Notes: generated from the sequence alone by a model not told the origin. A stretch of 64,000 bases of DNA from Isoetes taiwanensis (GCA_021234155.1 JAJEKV010000054.1:1550001-1614000); one strand, 5' to 3'. Shown: positions 41,821 through 55,286, counted from the first letter of the stretch. Made by a program: numbers and translations.

Positions 41821-43929
41821 CAATTGTAGCTGCGACACCAATTGCAACTATGCAGACCAAGTGGAATGTTTGCTTAACTGAACTTCCAATATACAGATAG
41901 TCTGTTGCATTTAAGTGGACCAACTAGCAACCAATTCAAGCAGTCAATTTGATGTGTCAAACAATTATGAAATGAAAGATTTCAAATCTATATAGCACGG
42001 AAAGAAAAGATGCACCTAGATATATTTCATGTTGCTTGTTCTAATTCCTCCATCTTGGTTGCATGCAGACTGCTCCCTCCATATATAATGTTTTGGAGAT
42101 GGGATATGACAACAGCAAATGCAACCCATGAAAATAACACGCAAGAAATTCACATTAGTAGTAAATGATATGCCTAGCAGGGGGTAGAACACACAAATCT
42201 CCAATCCGAAACTTTTAAATCCATCAGGTTAAGTTAAACAAATAACATCCCAAGAAAGTTTACAGATTAAAAGTAACATAATTTCTATAACAGTACTGAA
42301 ATGATAGGACCTAGGTACAACATTCAAATCTCTGATTCAAAATTTTAAGATCCATCAAAATAACCTAAGAAATAACATAATCTATAAAAATCTAAACTAT
42401 TAAACCATAAATGTGTAGTAGGAAGTAGCTAGATACAGACCTGTCACAGCAGATAGGATCAAAGACGACGTGCATCTTTCACGACATGTCATGTCTTACA
42501 CCATATCCATTGTTATGATCATTGCTCCATTGCAGCAAAGAGATCTGATGTATCACCAATATTATCTCTGATCTCAATCTGGTCCATGGCTACCAGCTTT
42601 GAGACTATTTTTGAGCAAAGACTCTGAATGTGTCGTTTAAACAGTAGCAAAATTAATTTCTGAATGTCCTTTTGAATATTAGTCAGACTATAATGGGCCA
42701 AACAAGGCAAATAAAAATCAAGATAGAACTTCAAATTTCCATGTGTGATCAGCAGTGCTAATAACGTATGCATGTGCTGAACCATAACAACGAAAAACAG
42801 GTAGCAGTTTTACTTACGCTGTATGGAGAACTGCAGACAAGTTAGCAGTACATACGAAGATCCAAATTTGGAAAAGAAATTCTTTTCGGACATCCAATAA
42901 CCACAAGACACAGAGAAATGGCAGCTAAACAAGGCAAGGGTTTTTATTTTTTTAACATTCATGACGTGATCCACATTGGACATGCCACAACTCCTTTATT
43001 ACCTGTAGTAATCAAAAGAAATCATATGTTCCTTGAAACCCTATCTCCAGATCCTGCACAAAATTTGCCAGCTTTGGGATATCTTGATATAGAATTGGAA
43101 TTATGATTTGGAATGAATAAATATTACATTTCTGCCACAGACAGGAATGGCCTTCCTGAATGCAAAAGCTCGTTGCCTATAACTTGTGCTGCCATAGCAA
43201 ACCCTAAAATCTATTATCGCTGCAAACTCTGTGCACATATCTATCAATCTCAAAGGGCCTAATTGATCATACTTATCTTCTTGATATGCTACTATAGTCA
43301 AGAATACTCAGTGGTAGAATGACGCGGTTAGCATGTGGTATGATGATGCACCAAACTTTTGATCCGAGAAAGAGAACCAGCCTCGTTGCAGTTTATTGGG
43401 CGGTGCCACGATGGTGGTTGGGCAATTCAAATTAAAAATACGCAACAAACTAATAAACTAACTATTTTTCCGACTAAATTTGGGGGGACAGGGGGACAAA
43501 CATATTGAGACACTATATTGTACTTTAACCCCTTGGTATAAAAGAAGTCGCATGGTCCAGTCCCAAAGCTTAATTGTTCTACATTTAACTTGCATAGAGA
43601 GCTTTCTTTCCACCAAACAATCCTCTTATCTACGTTCCATCTATAGTTATTTTTTCCAAAAAAACTGTGCAAGCTTCTCGTTCTTCCAAATGCTAGTGAG
43701 GGCAGAGTATACTGTCTTCTGATAATCCTTCTTGCTAGTTTTGGCAAGCTCTACTTTTTTAAGGCTGAAGAATCTGAGGACTCTGAGCTGGAATCAGATG
43801 TGGAAGAGTTAGGGGTGTGCTTGGAACATGTCGGGGCGACAACAGCCCATCACAAGGCCCCTTAAAATTAACTCGCATTTATAATCATAATGGAAACTGG
43901 TATAAGAGTGGTTTTTACTACATGTAATT
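41821..43929. other. Unassigned stretch
   Basis: No gene recognised. An 88-codon minus frame at 42519-42785 has no known domain. An acidic coding-like plus-strand run (AEESEDSELESDVEELG) occurs at about 43765-43815. Confidence 0.3.
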
Positions 43930-44520
43930 CAGAATGTCAAGAAAAACTTCTACATTAATAGCGTCCTGCATCTCCATAAGCTTTTCCCAAGGCACAGTGT
44001 CAAATGTCTTTTTCAAGTCCAAGAAGCATATATACATTGACCTATTTATCCTCTTAGACTTCTCAATGGCCACACATATTGTTGCTAGATAGTCTATAGT
44101 AGAATAATTTGCACGAAAACTAGCTTGCCCCTTAGCTCTGGTATCTTGATCTCAGCCCATCTAGACTTTTTCTCCACCATCGTCCCAAAAAGCTTTTCCA
44201 TAAGATTGCTTATCATGATTGTATGATAGTTGCTTGCGTTTGCTTTATTCCCGCCCTTTTAGTTAAGGACAATGCGACTTAATTGCCATTTCTTCAAAAA
44301 TCATAGAGCCATAACTGCGTTAAACAACTCAATAATCTCATCCATACTGCGTTCCTTGCCCATTTTGTCATCTCTGCACTAAGCCCAGCTATATCTGTGG
44401 CGCTTTCTTGAGATATCAGGAGATGGCGGATTCAACTGGCCTAATGGTGCTCAAGGATGAGAGTTGTAGCTAGGCATAATAGATGGTATGCACGTTCGTC
44501 CTAGACTTTCTGGCCTTTAG
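43930..44520 (-). pseudogene. LINE reverse-transcriptase fragment
   Basis: The minus strand reads STIDYLATICVAIEKSKRIN then ICFLDLKKTFDTVPWEKLME, the RT region with the first catalytic Asp (usually FLDLxKAFDxVPxxxL). Upstream, MEKLFGTMVEKK recalls the preceding LINE RT region. Frames are broken by several indels; catalytic YADD is not present. Confidence 0.7.
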
Positions 44521-44639
44521 CGTACTAATTACGTCCTTCAAATAATGTCCGATCATCCTCCCTAGATTATCACACACACTGATTCCTTGACTCGTCCTGG
44601 AGGAGGACAATTTTCAAGCTCAATGCTCAGTATTTGGCT

Positions 44640-46350
44640 CATGAATTTCTTGAGGGCTGCAAGCAGGCTTGGGTAACCACTGCCGAGCCCCATGAGAATG
44701 CTAGTGTCTTCTCTCGATAATGTGAAACCTCTTGCAAAGCAATTGGGTCGCGAGTGGATTCAACGAAAGAGGGCTATTTTGAAACACAAGTACGATGAGT
44801 TAGAGCAGCTCAGGATCCAAAATGTCAATCATGCACGAGAGATGGAACTAATGAAATAGATTCAGGACCTTGAGGACGCAGAGATAAGAGTAGACAAAGG
44901 GAAAGCAGGTCTTTCTTGGCTTAGAGATGGAGATACTTTTTTCAATTCTGATTGCTCAAAATGTCAAAATTTGGCTTTATCCTCTTTGTACTTCGAATGA
45001 TCATCTTATTTTCCTCCCAAGCAGTTGAAGCATTTTTTATCATCACACTTTAGTTCTCTTGTCTAGAATAAGTCTCTCCTGTTTGAGGTTGAGGCACTAG
45101 ACGTTGTATTGTTTTTCAAGAAACCCACCCCCCTCCCCCCCAAAGTGACAATGCTTGGAAGCTCCATTCACCATTCGGGATCTCGAGGAGGCTATATTCC
45201 TCATTGCTAATGATAAGTGTCCAGGTAGGAATGGCATTTCTGTGGAGTTCTTAGTGTCTCGTGGGAGTGGACATCTAACTTGCTTTGGCCAAGGGGGTTG
45301 CACATTTATAGTGCGTAAATAACATCAGCGAACACTTTTAGGGGTTTTCTATTAGCATTTGCTTACGTATACATGCCAAAAATAATATGCAAGTATGGCC
45401 TTAGTTGCATGAAAAATATACTAGGGGGTATAGAATATGCATAAAAATATGTAAAAAAAGTTGAATATGTGAGGAGAAAACATATAAAATTTTACTATTT
45501 TCTATATAGAAATATTTTATGCAGTATACATGCAGAGGGATGGGTAGGATTATGAAAACGGGTTTTCCGTTACGAAAGTGATAAATAAAGGGTTTTTACC
45601 TGATCCCATCTTTGCAGATAACATCCAATATACATATAGGTGAATCCCCCAGGGCTTTGGCAAGTATATGAAGATTTTTGCAATCTCAACTCCTTTAAAA
45701 TCTTAAATACTAGCATCATCATGCTCATTCCAAAGGCCAAAGAGCCTTTGAAGATTTCTCATTGGAGGCCCATTACTCTTCTACAATGGATTACAAGATC
45801 ATAGCCAAGGCATATACAGAGAAGTTGAAGTTCATATTGGGGGACTCCATTAGTCATAGCAGTTTGGTTGTTTGCCTGGACGCTATATCCTAGACAATGT
45901 AGCAACTATTAAAGGCTTGTATTGGGCACAATATACCAAGGAAACAACTTGTATTTCTGAAGCTTGACTTCATCAAAGCATATGACAATGTTTCTTGAAC
46001 CTTTCGCATGCGTATTATGCATAAGCTGGAATTCATACCAATCTTTTGTGAAATAGTTCGGAAGTTATTGAAGTCTGCAAAGGCAACCATCTTACTTCAA
46101 GGAGAGCCTTCCAGCATTTTTGACATGGGGACAAGTATCAGGTAAGGATGTCCAATGCGCCTTTTCTTTTTAAGAGGGTGGCGGAGGTTTTAAGAGGTAC
46201 TGTTGTTGCATCTTGATGAGGATTGTTATTGGTCTTCTTTTTAGAAAGCCAAGCCTACTTGATTTTTTCCGTTGCTGGCCTTTTACCTTTTGGCAAATCA
46301 GAATCAAATTTTGGTTAAGATAATGGAAGGTTGTTGAAGCCGATTTGAAT
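44640..46350 (+). pseudogene. L1-type LINE ORF2 fragment
   Basis: The plus strand holds, with many frame breaks, the linker between endonuclease and RT (LGREWIQRKRAILKHKYDEL; GLSWLRDGDTFF), the RT start (IRDLEEAIFLIANDKCPGRN then GISVEFL), and RT blocks ISHWRPITLL, YKIIAKAYTEKL, and PGRYILDNVATIKG followed by LKLDFIKAYDNV-like sequence at about 45955-45990. This is the plant L1 arrangement. Neither the endonuclease domain nor a clear YADD remains. Confidence 0.72.
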
Positions 46351-47050
46351 GTCCATTACCTTCGAACTTGAACTCCTTACCTGTAAAGAGTTAGACCAAT
46401 TCAAAGAAATGGTTTTAGAGATACAAATGGTGGGAAATTTTGTCTGAGGGAAGAACTTGACTAAGCTTGCTTCCTATGGCTAAAAGGTGATTATGGGTCT
46501 AGAGAGAATGGGGCAAATTAGAACAATTGATCTAGGTAATACTTGATATGTTCGAGTGGTCTCTATGGATGAAATCTGGGAACCATTTCATAACATAAAC
46601 AGTAATGCTTCCTCAGATATTTAATTTCTTATTTATGCAAGTAATTGACATCTATTTTATCTCTGCAGATAACTTAAAAAGTCTTGGTGTCAAGCTTAGG
46701 AATAGAGGATATGGAGTAATGGTTGACTTGGGTGATCCAATACTTGACCTCACTTGGGGTAGGACATGAATCAGGGAAATGGCAAATGAGGCCCTTGTCA
46801 AGGAAGTTGTTGTATCAGGAAAATCATGGATAGATTTGGGATGAACTAGCAAGGGGGCTTTAGTGCAGATTGGGAGCCGAGGCTTAATGCCACAACCTAA
46901 GCCAATCATGGGGACCATAGTAGATCAATGGAGTGAGAGGGCGAAGGACGGCAAGGGAGAAAGAAGCACAAAAAAAGAGAAAATTGAACAAAAAGAAAGG
47001 GAAAAGCTAACTGGCAATGGCAAACCTTCAAATTATCAAATCCTAATAAG
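46351..47050. other. Unassigned stretch
   Basis: No recognised feature; a lysine-rich frame at 46863-47057 has no domain. Confidence 0.3.
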
Positions 47051-47057
47051 TTCTTAG

Positions 47058-47522
47058 GTGACACGGTATGGCCGGCAGCTGCTGTTGCTGGGCAGTATCT
47101 TTGACCTGGTCATTTGCAATGGGCTGGCACAGTGGCCGTCCTCCAGCCGCTTCACTTGTAGACAGGAGAACCAGGGGGGCGGCACCAGTGTGGTGGATTA
47201 CGTGCTAGCAGACGAGCAATGCCTACACTTGATCACTCGCTTCAGTGTCGGGACAGGTGGCCGGGACGAGGAAGTAGACTCCGACCATCAGCCCCTGTTC
47301 TTGCAGATAGATTGGCAGGCCAACCGAGCACCCATTGCCCCAACACCCCATGTACCACGGTTGCGTCTGGACTATGATCATGCGGCGGTCTATGCGAGGA
47401 TGCTTGAGCATGAGCTGCCGGGAGTGCTGCAACTCCCCACACTTCAACAAAGAGATGGCCCACCAAACCAGGCTCCGAGGGTAGGGGACGATGCTTTGGG
47501 AGAGGCCGCCGACGATCCATAG
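47058..47522 (+). pseudogene. LINE A copy 1: endonuclease domain C-terminal part
   Basis: Open frame (no ATG start) with RYGRQLLLLGSIFDLVICNG, then GGGTSVVDYVLADEQCLHL and the catalytic VDSDHQPLFLQI. These are the last conserved blocks of the apurinic-type endonuclease (exonuclease-endonuclease-phosphatase) used by LINEs to nick target DNA. Confidence 0.82.
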
Positions 47523-47579
47523 GGGCTGCAACCACCTTCCCCGCAATCACCGGGTTCGATGACGAATGTCGGAATCAAA

Positions 47580-49760
47580 CGATGGCTCCGCCAAGTGCCG
47601 GACCCACCATTCGCCAAAAGCCGTCCGTCCAATACCGCTCCTTCCTCAAGACCAAGAAAGCCGTGTATCTTAAGGAGCACCAAAGAATGATGTTTGGTCT
47701 TCTAGACCGCCACCCCGGGGCCTTCGAGAAAGGTCTTGAGTAAGCCTGCATGACCCACATGAAATATTACCCCTAACAATGGGTGAGATACTTGCAGCAG
47801 TATATGACCCAATGGGAAGCCGCACACCATTCTCCTCCATGACAGACCCACCTATCGGTCATTACCGAAGGGATGTCATAATGGGCCTGCAACGCCTCGC
47901 TAATCGGAAGGCGCAGATTTGGATGGTATGCAAAGAGCTTCTCAAGTGGGCGGGCCCCCAATGGTGCCTGGTTCTCACAAAGACTCTTCAACAGAGGGCA
48001 TTGCAAGAAGGCTTCCCCGACCGGACTACCCGGTAGAGTTGTGCCCATATACAAAGCGGGGGACCCCCACCGTGACCAACTATCGTACCATTATGGTCGG
48101 ATTACTGTCTTTGCCAAGTTGCTTTGCGGGATTCTTGAGCGATTGACACTTTGGGCGAGGGATGGAGAAGTCTTGGGCTCTCGCAGCAAAGCTTCGCCCG
48201 GATTCTACTATTGACCATATCTTCACTCTGCGAACACTCATAGAGGATAGCCTAATCGGCGCCAGAATCCGGTGACTTTGTTGCTTTGTGGATTTCGCAA
48301 AGGCTTTTGACACACAAAGCCTCGGGATAAGTTGTGGGACAGATTGAGACAGACTAGGGACCCCGTCGACTTGCGAGAATGCTATATACGCATTCTATAA
48401 TGAGGCTTTCTCTAGTCGCCTCACACCGCTTGTCGGGAGCCCATTGTTAGTAGCATTGGGGTGCGCCAGGGCTGCCCTCTATCCCCAGACGCTCTTCGGC
48501 TTGTACATTGACCAGCTAGAAGAATGGCTAGCCGAAAGCACCTGAGGGGGGCGCCAGTTGATGCACCACATAATCCGCAACTCATATATGCCGATGATGT
48601 TGACTCCGCGATATACCCCGGAGGACATGCAACGCCACCGGATGCTTTGGACACTTTCTCGCCAATTCAATCGACATGAGAGTTAACTTGGCCAAGACAA
48701 GGGTGCTGCCGGTCCCATCATCCCGCACCCACGCCTTCCCTCATTCACTTACCGTAAGGTGTAGTGGAGGTGGCTCGGGCCTTTATAAGTATTTGGGCAT
48801 TGAGTTTTCTACTACCACACACCGGATGCATCCATCGTTACGGGTCACCGCAGTCCGGAAAGCCCTCAGATGCAATGCAAAACAACAAATACAAGGCGTA
48901 GTCAGATGCATGGGGTCACCAGCACACTTGTTCGTGGCCTTGGTTGAACCGGTCCTCCTCTATGGGGCGTAAGTGGGGGGCGGTGATATCCCTCACCACT
49001 TGGAACGATCTAGAGCAGTGTACGAAGGCCTTCTTGGCCCTAATCGGAGTGAAATCCACGGTCCCCATATCGATCTTGCTCCAGAGAGAAAGCTTCCTTC
49101 CATTACGAGGGTCAAGTACTGAACGTCACATTATTTACTTCCGGAAGGTGGTGGCTATGGATGAAGCCCGGCTGCCCAACCTTGCTTTGGCAAGGCGATG
49201 GGCCCGCAGCGACTCAAAGCCCGGGCTGGAAAGACAAGCAAGCCCAATGGTTCTCGCTATGGAATGTGCAGCACACGATGTGGACCGGTGCATACACCGA
49301 AGGAACGCTACGCCCTTGAAGCAAAGATTTGATGCTTGCTTCATGGCCAAGCTTTGGGATGCAGAGGCCCCGGCACATGTCAAGGTGGCAAATTATCGAC
49401 AAAGAGTTAATCCCATGCTCACGAGGGGCCCACACCACTACCGCGCGCACCCATCTACCCATGAAAAAGCATGGTGATTGCTTCCATTCGCGACAGTGCA
49501 CACCACCTCCGCATTGAGACAGGGAGATGGATTCGGGGGCCGCGTGCACGAGTCCGCCGCTGCCGCCAACAGGCGCCATTGAGGATGAAAGTCACGCCCT
49601 CCGCCTCGTCCGACGAGAGCATATCCGGCCTCTGTATGCTCTGCTAGTTAGTTAATGCCCCATCGCCTTGCATGAGCTAATCGAGCACGGCCTCTCAGAG
49701 GGGCTTGTTGGGATCAGACCGGAGGTAATGGATACGCTGACTCGCTTATGCCCCCCTGTC
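47580..49760 (+). pseudogene. LINE A copy 1: reverse transcriptase and C-terminal region
   Basis: Frame breaks throughout. Recognisable blocks are RVVPIYKAGDP (about 48030), SIGVRQGCPLSP (about 48450-48490), LIYADDVDS (about 48580-48605, the catalytic motif) and MRVNLAKTRVLPVPSS (48676). Also present are the post-RT blocks LAKARR-like, RHIIYFRKVVAMDEARLPNL (about 49120-49185) and VANYRQRVNPMLTRGPH (about 49390-49440). Order agrees with copy 2. Confidence 0.8.
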
Positions 49761-49977
49761 TGACATTAACCTCAGTTGTACTTGTGATTATGTATATAAC
49801 TGTGCAGTATGTCAGCATCCTTATTGCTACTAAGGTTTTTTCCCGAAAACCCTTCGGGGCGGGGGGTTTTTTAATCCTGGTAGTAATACGCCTGCTGCTC
49901 TCTCTTTGTACTTGGGTCCCATAGGCCAGTTGGTCTCCGTGGACGATAAAATCATATTCTATTCTATTCTATTCTAG

Positions 49978-51099
49978 TTGTAAATTGAAGAAATAAGCTC
50001 AATAGTAGACTGGTTCTACATCAAACTCTTCAGGGACGTCTAGGTGGAAGAGGATTCTTTCAAATATGTTCCTAAGAGCCAAATATCCTCAAGAGGTGTG
50101 AGCAGTGACTTTCAAGCACCAAAATCCATCAAAGCAAAGGATACAGAGGTAGATTATATCGAAAGCAATTCTATAAAAAGTTATCCTAGATTGTGAATCA
50201 TGCAGTAATTAATTAGGCTGTCTAATGCAGTTATGATTCGATCATGATCAAGGGGGTATATGGGAACCTCAACCCCTAGAGAACAACTTCAACTAAAGCC
50301 TCGTCCCCAAAGCTAGGAACCGGTACAATTCCCAAGATGCTAGAGGTAGGTGCTAACATTCGCATTTTTTCAGAACTGCCCCTTTGTCCTATGATTGTTA
50401 TATTTTCTCACTTTCTAAATTCATCGGCAACATTTCACGTTCTTCATAACTAGAAACTACAATAATTTTTCCTGCTCTGTTTTCCATTTTCAAAAGAATA
50501 GTCTTTTTAAATGTTATAGACTTTGGAATTTTTCAAAGATTAGATAAAAATAATGGAAGTAGTAGCCATCACATGCAACATTATATGGTCCTTAATACAT
50601 ATCATTTGATCATAATGTTAGAAGGCATACTTGTGCATGACCACCATCTAAAACATTTTCTGGAGTTGGCGAGGCAAAATTTTTGCCCATATCTGATTTG
50701 TTGATCATTACCATTTTGTTGCTATAAAGTGATAAAACCATCGTGGTTCACATCTTTATTGCAATTCATTCTGAAATAGATTGAGAAAGAGCCATCTAAA
50801 TACAATGATCTTACTAGCATATGAGAGTCTCCATCCAGCTTGATAATAGCTATATCCATCATTTTTGTGCGCATCCAAACTGTAGACACCTTAAGAAGCG
50901 GCTTTTGAATGAGTGGAGTAAATAGTTGAGACTTTGTAGTCTTTACCATTGCATTTCCAGTTGGGGTTTCAAGATTTGGAGAGTCCAATATTCCTAGATA
51001 GCAGATTATGTAGAGTGCATTTGTTTGTCTCTATATCCGACTGAAGAGAGGGAAGGCCTGCTTGTCAGCGCTTGCATTCCAGGTCCTAAGGCAACCATA
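49978..51099. other. Unassigned stretch
   Basis: No recognised gene; an 88-codon minus frame at 50722-50988 shows no known domain. Confidence 0.3.
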
Positions 51100-52619
51100 G
51101 TGTTGAAAGTAGTTTGATGTCATTCTTTGTATTCGATTGGGTGCTTAAGAGCTAAGCAGCCCATACCTTCATCAACTAAGTCCTGATGCCAGAAAAAACC
51201 AAAGCCGTCAGAAGTTTCAACTAAAGGTAAGGCTTTGAAGCAAGTAGAAGCTTGGTTCCAGCTTTGATGATTCTACCCATAATTTTAGAGGAGAGTCTGT
51301 TAGTTGATGTGGCAAAGGATACTATTGATGTGGATTAACCCAGTATCTGATGAGTTGTAATGCAGGAGAGGGAACTTCAGAAAACAACGCCATCCAGACC
51401 ATTTTTGCAATAGTTATGCCATTTTACAGCCCAAGTCCCCTCTTTTTTTGGGTAAAGTCAAATTCTCCCAAGATGCCATTCGAGAACCTTGTCCGATGAA
51501 GTCCCAAATGACAATTTTCAAGGTTTTATATGATATTTTGTTTGCAATAATAGCCGAGAAAGAAAAATATAGTTACTAACAATGACGTTGTTAACAATCT
51601 CAATCCTTCCTGCCAAAGAGAGATTTGGTATAGAGCTAGATTTCTCTTTATCTTGTTAATAATAGGATCCCATAGCACGTGTGCACTCATATTTAATGCC
51701 AAGGGAGCCCCAATAATCTAATGGCAGTGTTGTGCCCTGTTACATTGATTCCATAGATATTTGCTTTATCAGAGTCCATTACAATGGTACATTTGTCCCT
51801 GTTTAACTAAACCCCTAAGGCTTTCCCAAATGTGTCTATGGCTGTAAGAAAGTTTTAAATGTTGATGTCATCATCTTTCAAGAAGACAAATGTATCATCA
51901 ACATATTGCATGATTGAGAATACCTTGCATTTTCTGGTACAATAAGGCAGTGAATCAGCCCACTATTTTGCAGGGTGAGGGTAGCTTTGGTAACAAGTTC
52001 AGCTACAATTAAGAAAATGTATGGAGCTAAGGGACATCCTTACCTCACTCCCCTTTTACATTCAAAGAATTTGGAAGGGCTCCATTAATTAGAGCTGCAG
52101 AGTAGCCAGTATCATTGAACTCGAACACTTTTTGAGTGATTCTGTCTACAAAACCCATATGCTCCATGGCTTCATAGAGAAATTTCCAATCAATAGTGTC
52201 AAAGACATGCTTGAAGTCTAGTTTTAGGAGCATACATTTCTGGTTTGTAAGCCCACTCCAATGTAGACCCTCACAGGCTCTGAAATTATCAAGAATGCTT
52301 CTTGTTGCGAGAAAAGCAGATTGAACAAGATTGATTTGTTGCTGGAAAATTCCATTGATCCTATTGGCTAAGATTTTAGCCAAGATCATATAAGATTGGT
52401 AAGGGAAATGGGCCTCCAGTGAAATAAGATCACAAGGAGATCTACTTTTGGAACTAGTGCAATTAGCCCCACATTGATAGCAAGGTGTAGTCTATCAGCT
52501 TTCCAAGCCCCTTGCACGATACACAAGATCTTTTTCCATCATCCCAGAAATTCTCATAGAATTCATGGGGTATTCCATCTAGACCTGGGCTTTTCTCTGA
52601 GGAGTCAGCTTTGGGACCT
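51100..52619 (-). pseudogene. L1-type LINE ORF2 fragment (RT)
   Basis: The minus strand carries SSEKSPGLDGIPHEFYENFW near 52600, ILAKILANRINGIFQQQINL with FLATRSILDNFRACE, LLKLDFKHVFDTIDWKFLYE (first catalytic region, about 52210), then GCPLAPYIFLIVAELV (about 52000-52045), and QYVDDTFVFLKDDD (catalytic motif, 51869-51912). Post-RT sequence ASWENLTLPKKRGDLG lies near 51440-51480. Several frameshifts. It is cut at its 5' side near 52620, where an LTR-like block begins. Confidence 0.82.
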
Positions 52620-52621
52620 AC

Positions 52622-53188
52622 TGTTAGGGGTCCAAATTTGGGAGAGCCTGTGAGACAATCCTCCTTGAGGACCTTGCGGTCGAACAAGCAACTCTTTTAC
52701 AAAGATAGTCACACAAAATTTTGCAAGAATAAGAAACCAGAAAGCAAATGAGCAAGAAGGAAATAGAAGAACAATGAGCCAAGACAAGAGAAATCTTGAA
52801 TGATCACTGAGAATATATGAGATCTTCAAACAAGGGGGTGAGACAACAAAATATGAAGACTTGTTTAAACTCTAAGTCTAAACTTCTGATATATATAGTA
52901 CAATGGCCTCCGGCCCAAAATAGCAAAAAGATTGCCGTTTCAGATTCTTCGGTTACCTAATCCCCAAATTCTTTGCTGATCGTGAGGATAACTCTATCAT
53001 AATATTTGGAGTCATAATTGCCATAATTCGTGGCACTTAAGACCGATGTGCCGTGGGTTCCCTATGCCGTCGTGGACTCTCTTGATCTCTTCTTCTTAGT
53101 TGGCATGGTCTTGGCTCTTGAGATGGATGCTTGGACCTTGCTTTTAGGCTCTTTTGTGTACCTTAGAAATTCCCCCCCACAAAGAACA
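52622..53188. repeat. Possible solo LTR (about 567 bp)
   Basis: Begins TGTTAGGGG and ends AAAGAACA, so it has TGTT...AACA ends, with a C7 run (53171-53178) and a TATATATAG string (52894-52903). No target duplication (CCTAC versus CTTAG) and no second copy are seen. Confidence 0.3.
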
Positions 53189-53559
53189 CTTAGAGGAAAA
53201 AAAACAAGTATCGTCTCCATAGGAGGGAAGTTCTCTACTTCATCCGCATCATCCTTGCGGCTATGTGGTCCTAATTACGATATCCAGCAACCAGTTTTTG
53301 ACGCTATTGGAGGGCATCAGGCGTTGCATTCACAAGGAACCCAATTTGAACCATTTCTTCTAAGGCTTGATGAGCTGAGACAAACTAACATTCCATGAGC
53401 CGAAGAGTTTCAATGCCGAAAGCACTGAGACTAGCATTTGGATTGCAGTGAAAGATGGTCGCCGGCGATTCAAGGAGCTCGTGAGGATGCATTGCAAAGC
53501 AGCATAGAAAGCAGCTTGATAGAAGAATTTGGAGAAGTGGCGGCCTTGGTCAAGAATTG

Positions 53560-54545
53560 TGTTAAGCCAGCTATAGCAGTAGTAGGAGTCTTCCACGATT
53601 TGTCGTTGGGGATATAAATTCAATTTGTTGTGGTATCCAAGGTATTGGTATCATTCCAAGCATGTCTGCGAACAAAACGGGGATCCCAACAAAGATGTGT
53701 GGTAATATGTGTGGGTGTTCATTTAGCATGCGCAGCCAAGGTGCGTGTTTGAAAAGAAGAGCGCCAGTCCGTGGTGATATACTCACAGCGTGGAGCTGCA
53801 CCCAGAGAAGCACAAAGATTAACATGAGGTGGTGGATGCATATGTTCATTCTGAGATTGAGCTCATAATTCCTCAACCAGGTCATGATGTAACTGTTTGC
53901 AAAGAGTCTCCCAATCTTGAGGCGGCATCAAGATGTCCAAAGGGTATAGTTCCCAGTCAATTGGAATGACCTGATTTTCGAGATAGAAACAGAGAATGTT
54001 CAAGGTGCCAATGTGCTGCAGAAATAATTATGCATAGTCGATCCCATAGTCTTTATGCAAATGTGTCTGAGCGCAATAGAGAACTTCCTGAGCCTAAAAG
54101 GCGAGGTGGGAATAAAGCTCCAGCATATATTCTTTCTAAAGAGCAGCAGTGGAAGCCGAGTCGGAGAGATATTTGTTATCCTTTTGGAGTAACAAAATAG
54201 TGGACGTATTTTCTTAAGTGCAGGCAAGACAAAAATCATGCAAGACATAAGCCATGGGTTGAATAATGCGGAAGATAAAAATTGAAGATCTTCAAAAGGT
54301 AACAACTAAAAGTTTACCAGTGCACACATGAGACCTTGTTCTTCTAGTGTAAGGCTGGGCCACAGACGTGAAAAATCTTGGATGGTGAGCGAGCCTTCCA
54401 CGGAACCAGAGGCGCTGAGCCACCTTATGAGGAAAAGATGACGCCGTGCCTTAACATAGTCCGGGTAGATTGTGGAGAGAGGATAATTCCAGCTAATATG
54501 AGATGCCAAAATAGTGTACCATTCTGTGTTGATGTGGCCCAATCA
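53560..54545 (-). pseudogene. Unidentified decayed coding region
   Basis: The minus strand gives long coherent protein-like runs linked by frame shifts, for example RWLSASGSVEGSLTIQDFSR followed by LWPSLTLEEQGLMCALVNF (54430-54306), then EVLYCAQTHLHKDYGIDYA, then LGTLNILCFYLENQVIPIDW-like sequence, and MPPQDWETLCKQLHHDLVEE (about 53890-53950). I do not recognise the family. It may be an old host gene or a retroelement gag. Confidence 0.35.
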
Positions 54546-55286
54546 CTTTATATTGAATACGACATATATTTGTTCTAAAATTGATTTGTTATTACTAGAT
54601 CAAACACCTGGACACATGTTTACCCTGCATCCCGACTGCGAAACCATGTCGATGTGCAGATCTCGGAGGCATTGTTCCTGCCGGAATGCAAGGTAAACAT
54701 GCATTCTTTGTATGGGGAAGCCGGTTAGGTTTTATTCACAAGAAACTCTACCAAAATATCTAAAAATACAACTCAACATAAGGTTCCAAAATGAGTTGGG
54801 CAATGGTGGAGCTGGAAAAGGGGGACTTTTTTGTTTTTGTTATTTTTTGCAAGGTCGTAAATTGGAAGTTCTGCTTACATGTGCTCTTCTATTCTTGGCG
54901 AAGGATGATGATCGTGCAAATCTGCACATCTTGGGAGTCCAGATCATTTTCGTGTGGAAGGTAAAAGACCGTATTTGCAGTCACGACATTCAATATTTGG
55001 AAGAAAAGCATCCAAACCATCATGCTCCAGGATCCGACAGAAGCAGGATGAAACTGAGTTTCGGTTTTTGCAGGGCAACTGGTTTGAAGGATTAGAGAAC
55101 TTGGGGTTATTTTTCTCATTCAAAAGAAGGCTTCTATCATTCCAAAGAGCCTGCTATTGATTTCATCTTAACCTTCATTCAATTTCCAAGGATAGCTGCT
55201 CCAAAGAAAGCTTCTATTGATTTAATTCGGTGTCATTTCAGAGGCTGCTCTTGCTTACTTCTTAGCATTTACTTTTGTTCAAAATT
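54546..55286. other. Unassigned stretch
   Basis: No recognised gene. It contains duplicated AAAGAAGGCTTCTATC / AAAGAAAGCTTCTATTGAT strings at about 55122 and 55203, with GATTT partly shared. Confidence 0.3.

Larger units (their letters stand above)
47058..49977 (+). mobile_element. LINE family A, copy 1 (5'-truncated, decayed)
   Basis: Begins inside the endonuclease (EEP) domain and runs through RT to a complete 3' end with tail GGTCCCATAGGCCAGTTGG, CGTGGACGATAAAA and an ATTCT pentamer microsatellite (49956-49975). A CCC-TTCG-GGG hairpin is at 49850-49859. The same family is present inverted at 55287-57253. Many stops and frameshifts; not functional. Confidence 0.85.

Noticed and set aside
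43306-43385. tRNA or dicistronic tRNA-snoRNA candidate (CTCAGTGGTAGAATG, ATGATGA)
   Set aside because: The A-box-like start is not followed by a proper GGTTCGANNCC B box or foldable cloverleaf, and no D box or antisense guide could be defined.
47223-47550. Minus-strand ORFs of more than 100 codons across the LINE endonuclease
   Set aside because: Antisense shadows of the endonuclease frame, whose VDYVLA and SDH motifs fix the true strand.
52622-53188. Firm solo LTR call
   Set aside because: The TGTT...AACA ends are suggestive but flanks do not match as a target duplication and there is no second copy in the window; kept only at low confidence.
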